Of a stretch of 64,000 bases of DNA, positions 61,611 through 64,000 are shown piece after piece. The stretch is taken from assembly GCA_965220045.1 (NCBI GenBank), contig OZ244803.1, positions 1,178,001 to 1,242,000 on the forward strand. Reading direction: 5' to 3'. The notes beneath the pieces were generated by a model, which saw nothing but the letters and a program-made list of their open reading frames with translations, searched no databases and was not told the DNA's origin. A program made the translations under genes and the position numbers. This DNA is from VXOZ01 sp965220045 (GTDB lineage Bacteria > Chloroflexota > UBA11872 > VXOZ01). How positions within the stretch are numbered: position 1 is the first letter of the stretch; every line of letters starts with the position of its first letter.

Positions 61611-63062
61611 CTATCCCTGCGCCAAGCGGAGGAAAGATTCCCGGCCCTCGCGAAAGAGCTGCTGCATGCGTTGCCGGTGAGCGGCTTCCGCAAAGCGGCC
61701 CTTCTCCGTTACCCATTGGAGGGAGCGCTCAATCCGTCCCACAAAGAATTGTGCCGAGTCTCTCGTTGCGGAGTCTTTACTGCCGGTTTTCAGATAGACC
61801 GGGCTTGTATGCGCCCATTGGGCATGGCCGTAGCTGTCACGGCTCCGGCCGGAGCAGCGCGCCGCAATCCAGCCGTCGTGCGGCGCGGCTACCGTTGCGC
61901 TGAGCTTGCCCTCCGTGCTGCCGCTCGCCGTGTGCTCACGGGCAATTACGCTGCCGTTCATGATGACTTGGACACACTCTATGGGCCGGTGCGCCTGCCA
62001 TTGCACTGCTACGCGCACCTGCTTCGGTTGTCGTGCCCGAAGATCGAGGAATTCGCCCGGTGGCTTACCCTCCACTGAGAGTTCAAGCACCGGTCCATTC
62101 GTAATGTACGAGCGACCGGCTTTCAATGTCTCCAGCCAGCGGTCATATGTGAAGGAACCTTCCAGGTGCGTGTACACGCGATTCGCCGAACATATGAACC
62201 AGTCGGAACCGGTACTTGCCGGCAGCTTGAAGCCGCAGTTCAGGAGGTGATACCACAGATCGTATTCTGTATCGAGCCAGTATGGGTCGAAAAGATTGAG
62301 CGCATCGATGCGGTCGAGAGAGGCGGCAATCGGCGCCTCCATGCCCCAGCCGTTGTGACACCAGATTACGACTCCGCCCTGCGCTTGCGCAGAATCGCAG
62401 GCGTCGAGGAGGGGCGGATAGTCAGGATCGGAATCGTCCACCAGTACGCCGCGGCTGAGGGGATCAACCTGCTCTTGCAGACGCACGAGCATGACGTGGC
62501 CGTAGCCGGAACTGCTGTCGCCCAAGACGGCATTGTGCCGCGTCTCTTCACCCACGTCGAGCACCCAGTGCGGTCTGGTTGGATGCGCCATTTCACCAAC
62601 CGGGAAGCGGTTGGTGGCGTATGCAAACTCCTGCTGCTGAAGGATGCTGATGACGGTGACAGTCAGATCTTCGACTTCTGAATCGAAACGGAGGCGTTCC
62701 TCGGGACGGGTCTCGAATTCGCGGTAATGGATGTGCGTATTGCCGGGATACCAGCCCTGGTCATCGAGACGTATCCATCGCTGCAGCGGCAACGAGAGGT
62801 CAACCGTCCCCTTTAATGGAATTGAAACCGTGACGTGGAGAGGCGCGTATTCGGTGCCGCGTTCCACTCTGACGTCAGCCTGTCCGCGGGGTAGCTCTAA
62901 CGAAAACGTGCCGTCGGCGTAAAAGAAGGGATTGGTGGTTCCTACGGTACTGATGGAGCCTTCGGGTGCGTGGAAGAGCCCGCCGCTGCCTTGCACGGAG
63001 ACTTTGGCAGCGAGCGGACCGCCGCTCCGGGCATCAACTATTGTCCCTGTGATTGTCCCCAT
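61611..63062 (-). CDS. CehA/McbA family metallohydrolase
   Basis: The 483-aa protein has an N-terminal carboxypeptidase-regulatory-like beta sandwich (GTITGTIVDARSGGPLAAKV). A PHP-type hydrolase core follows with WYPGNTHIHYREFETRP, a VIWCHNGWG region and the C-terminal TGSDWFICSANRVYTH. The metal motifs (HIH, CHN, SD) are more degenerate than in the two DUF3604 proteins. The founding members hydrolyse carbaryl and related carbamates, but the native substrate of most relatives is unknown. It is upstream of the threonine-synthase-like, M81 and FAD genes on the same strand. Confidence 0.82.
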   Translation of the reverse strand: MGTITGTIVDARSGGPLAAKVSVQGSGGLFHAPEGSISTVGTTNPFFYADGTFSLELPRGQADVRVERGTEYAPLHVTVSIPLKGTVDLSLPLQRWIRLDDQGWYPGNTHIHYREFETRPEERLRFDSEVEDLTVTVISILQQQEFAYATNRFPVGEMAHPTRPHWVLDVGEETRHNAVLGDSSSGYGHVMLVRLQEQVDPLSRGVLVDDSDPDYPPLLDACDSAQAQGGVVIWCHNGWGMEAPIAASLDRIDALNLFDPYWLDTEYDLWYHLLNCGFKLPASTGSDWFICSANRVYTHLEGSFTYDRWLETLKAGRSYITNGPVLELSVEGKPPGEFLDLRARQPKQVRVAVQWQAHRPIECVQVIMNGSVIAREHTASGSTEGKLSATVAAPHDGWIAARCSGRSRDSYGHAQWAHTSPVYLKTGSKDSATRDSAQFFVGRIERSLQWVTEKGRFAEAAHRQRMQQLFREGRESFLRLAQG

Positions 63063-63113
63063 TGATCCCGCAGTTCCACTATTCCTTGTCAGTGTGTATC
63101 ACATCGCGCCCGA

Positions 63114-63140
63114 CCGGTAGCGCAGGTTTGCAACCTGCGC
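63114..63140. repeat. Dispersed palindrome GCGCAGGTTGCAAACCT..., copy 2 (inverted)
   Basis: On the minus strand it reads GCGCAGGTTGCAAACCT then GCGCTACCGG. It has one difference from the copy at 28353-28379 and makes the stem a perfect eight pairs (GCGCAGGT/ACCTGCGC). It is intergenic, between the deacetylase and CehA/McbA-type genes. Confidence 0.65.
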
Positions 63141-63232
63141 CAAAATTGCCGAGAACCGGGCAGAGAGAAACCAGAGCAACAGCAATAGAGAGGGGATTGC
63201 GACTCAGCCCTGCAGCGTGCTGTGCACTCACA

Positions 63233-64000
63233 CTACGCAGCCAGGATTGTATCGTTGACTTCCCGGTTTGTTACCACCCAGCAACCGCCGGGCTTGTCGA
63301 GCGCGCGGCGCAGCACGGTGTCCAGCATATCACAGTGGGGGTCGCGGGCCGCCAGATACGAGGGATGCGCCAAGAGACTCAAGACCAGGCCGTGCTCGTA
63401 CGCATGGTCCACGGCAACCGTCGTATGGTGAATATACTCCCAGCGGTCCAGGTCCAACGAACGAAAGGCGATGGCATCGCTCAAACCCATCATCGGGATT
63501 TCCGGGAGACCGTTGGGATAGCGGTAGGGCTGGAGAGTGTCGAGGCTGTGACGCACAGCGGCTTCCATGTCCGCGCGCGGCGGATGCCACGTGCGCTCGG
63601 TGGGGCACTGGTAGTGTGCGGAGGCAAACTGGAAACCCTCCTCTTGCAGCAGGGACTGAACTGCAGGGGCGTCTTCCAAGCCATTCGGGAATGCGCCCGG
63701 CGTGCGAAAGCCGCGGGTTTCCACTCCCAGGCGTTCGCGCAGAGCTCTGTCGGTTTGGCGTAGCTCATGGCGCAGGCACTCATGTGGCGAGAGTCCCCCC
63801 GCCCGCCAGGGCGCCCGCCTGTACGAGGCGTGCAGGTCTTCGACTCGGTTCGCCTTCACGCTTATGTGCCGGTAGGTGTGATTGTCGAGCGCATGACCCT
63901 CCGCGACCAGCCGCTTGAGGTAGTCGACGTCAGGATCCTCCAAAGCGCTGCCAACCACGAAGAACTGGAGCTTTACATCGTATTCCTTGGCAACATCAAG
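63233..64000 (-). CDS. Polysaccharide deacetylase-like protein (5' end outside window)
   Basis: The frame is open to the window end, giving at least 255 residues. The visible part starts AKEYDVKLQFFVVGSALED, which is the NodB-type FFVxG strand. GHALDNHTYRHISVKAN holds the metal-binding HxxxH-like histidines, and RGFRTPGAFPNG is the NodB motif 3. The catalytic first motif lies upstream, outside the window. Family members remove acetyl or formyl groups from sugars or amides, including puuE-type allantoinases. Substrate not known. Confidence 0.85.
   Translation of the reverse strand, partial: LDVAKEYDVKLQFFVVGSALEDPDVDYLKRLVAEGHALDNHTYRHISVKANRVEDLHASYRRAPWRAGGLSPHECLRHELRQTDRALRERLGVETRGFRTPGAFPNGLEDAPAVQSLLQEEGFQFASAHYQCPTERTWHPPRADMEAAVRHSLDTLQPYRYPNGLPEIPMMGLSDAIAFRSLDLDRWEYIHHTTVAVDHAYEHGLVLSLLAHPSYLAARDPHCDMLDTVLRRALDKPGGCWVVTNREVNDTILAA

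Overview
This is a continuous stretch of bacterial chromosome with mixed strands and moderately high G+C. The best overall fit is a free-living or host-associated member of the Chloroflexota, of the SAR202 or sponge-symbiont kind. This is inferred from gene content rather than a marker phylogeny: a division/cell-wall (dcw) cluster, a membrane-anchored YvcK beside gap and pgk, a DUF2342-type zincin, and several CocE/NonD hydrolases and PHP-type (DUF3604, CehA/McbA) metallohydrolases. I saw no rRNA, tRNA, insertion sequence, prophage or CRISPR array.

Region 1 (1-11505). The tail of a CocE-type hydrolase is followed by a complete minus-strand dcw operon, in transcription order mraZ, rsmH, ftsL-like, ftsI-like PBP, ftsW, murC, murB, ftsQ, ftsA, ftsZ. 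It has a strong promoter, a phased MraZ-box array overlapping two consensus DnaA boxes, a probable second promoter before ftsA, and a perfect-palindrome terminator after ftsZ. murE, murF, mraY, murD, murG and ddl are absent from the cluster.

Region 2 (11506-21250). Cofactor and repair genes: queG, a thioredoxin-fold 2Fe-2S ferredoxin, nadB-nadC plus a small conserved-looking protein, ogt, an orphan MoxR ATPase, an HpcH/HpaI aldolase and an MBL-fold hydrolase.

Region 3 (21251-31672). A double-GAF HisKA_2 sensor kinase, an acyl-CoA synthetase/3-hydroxyacyl-CoA dehydrogenase pair, and a yvcK-gap-X-pgk block in which X is an unrecognised small gene coupled to pgk. Two kinds of dispersed palindrome lie here.

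Region 4 (31787-47360). A catabolic island with a DUF3604 protein overlapping a CocE hydrolase, an MNT-HEPN toxin-antitoxin pair whose HEPN gene is cut by an amber codon, and a second DUF3604 protein. It is followed by an aquaporin, citramalate synthase, a large FAD oxidoreductase, a zincin, a DUF5069-like protein and two APH-fold kinases.

Region 5 (47588-54860). A plus-strand redox series: glcD-glcE-glcF, a YumC-type ferredoxin-NADP reductase, then nuoE and nuoF without the rest of complex I. The glcD promoter shares a near-identical element with the promoter of the preceding kinase gene.

Region 6 (55050-64000). A minus-strand catabolic series: polysaccharide deacetylase (cut by the window end), CehA/McbA-type hydrolase, threonine-synthase-like PLP enzyme, M81 (MlrC-like) peptidase, FAD oxidoreductase, a small multi-helix membrane protein and an MFS transporter.
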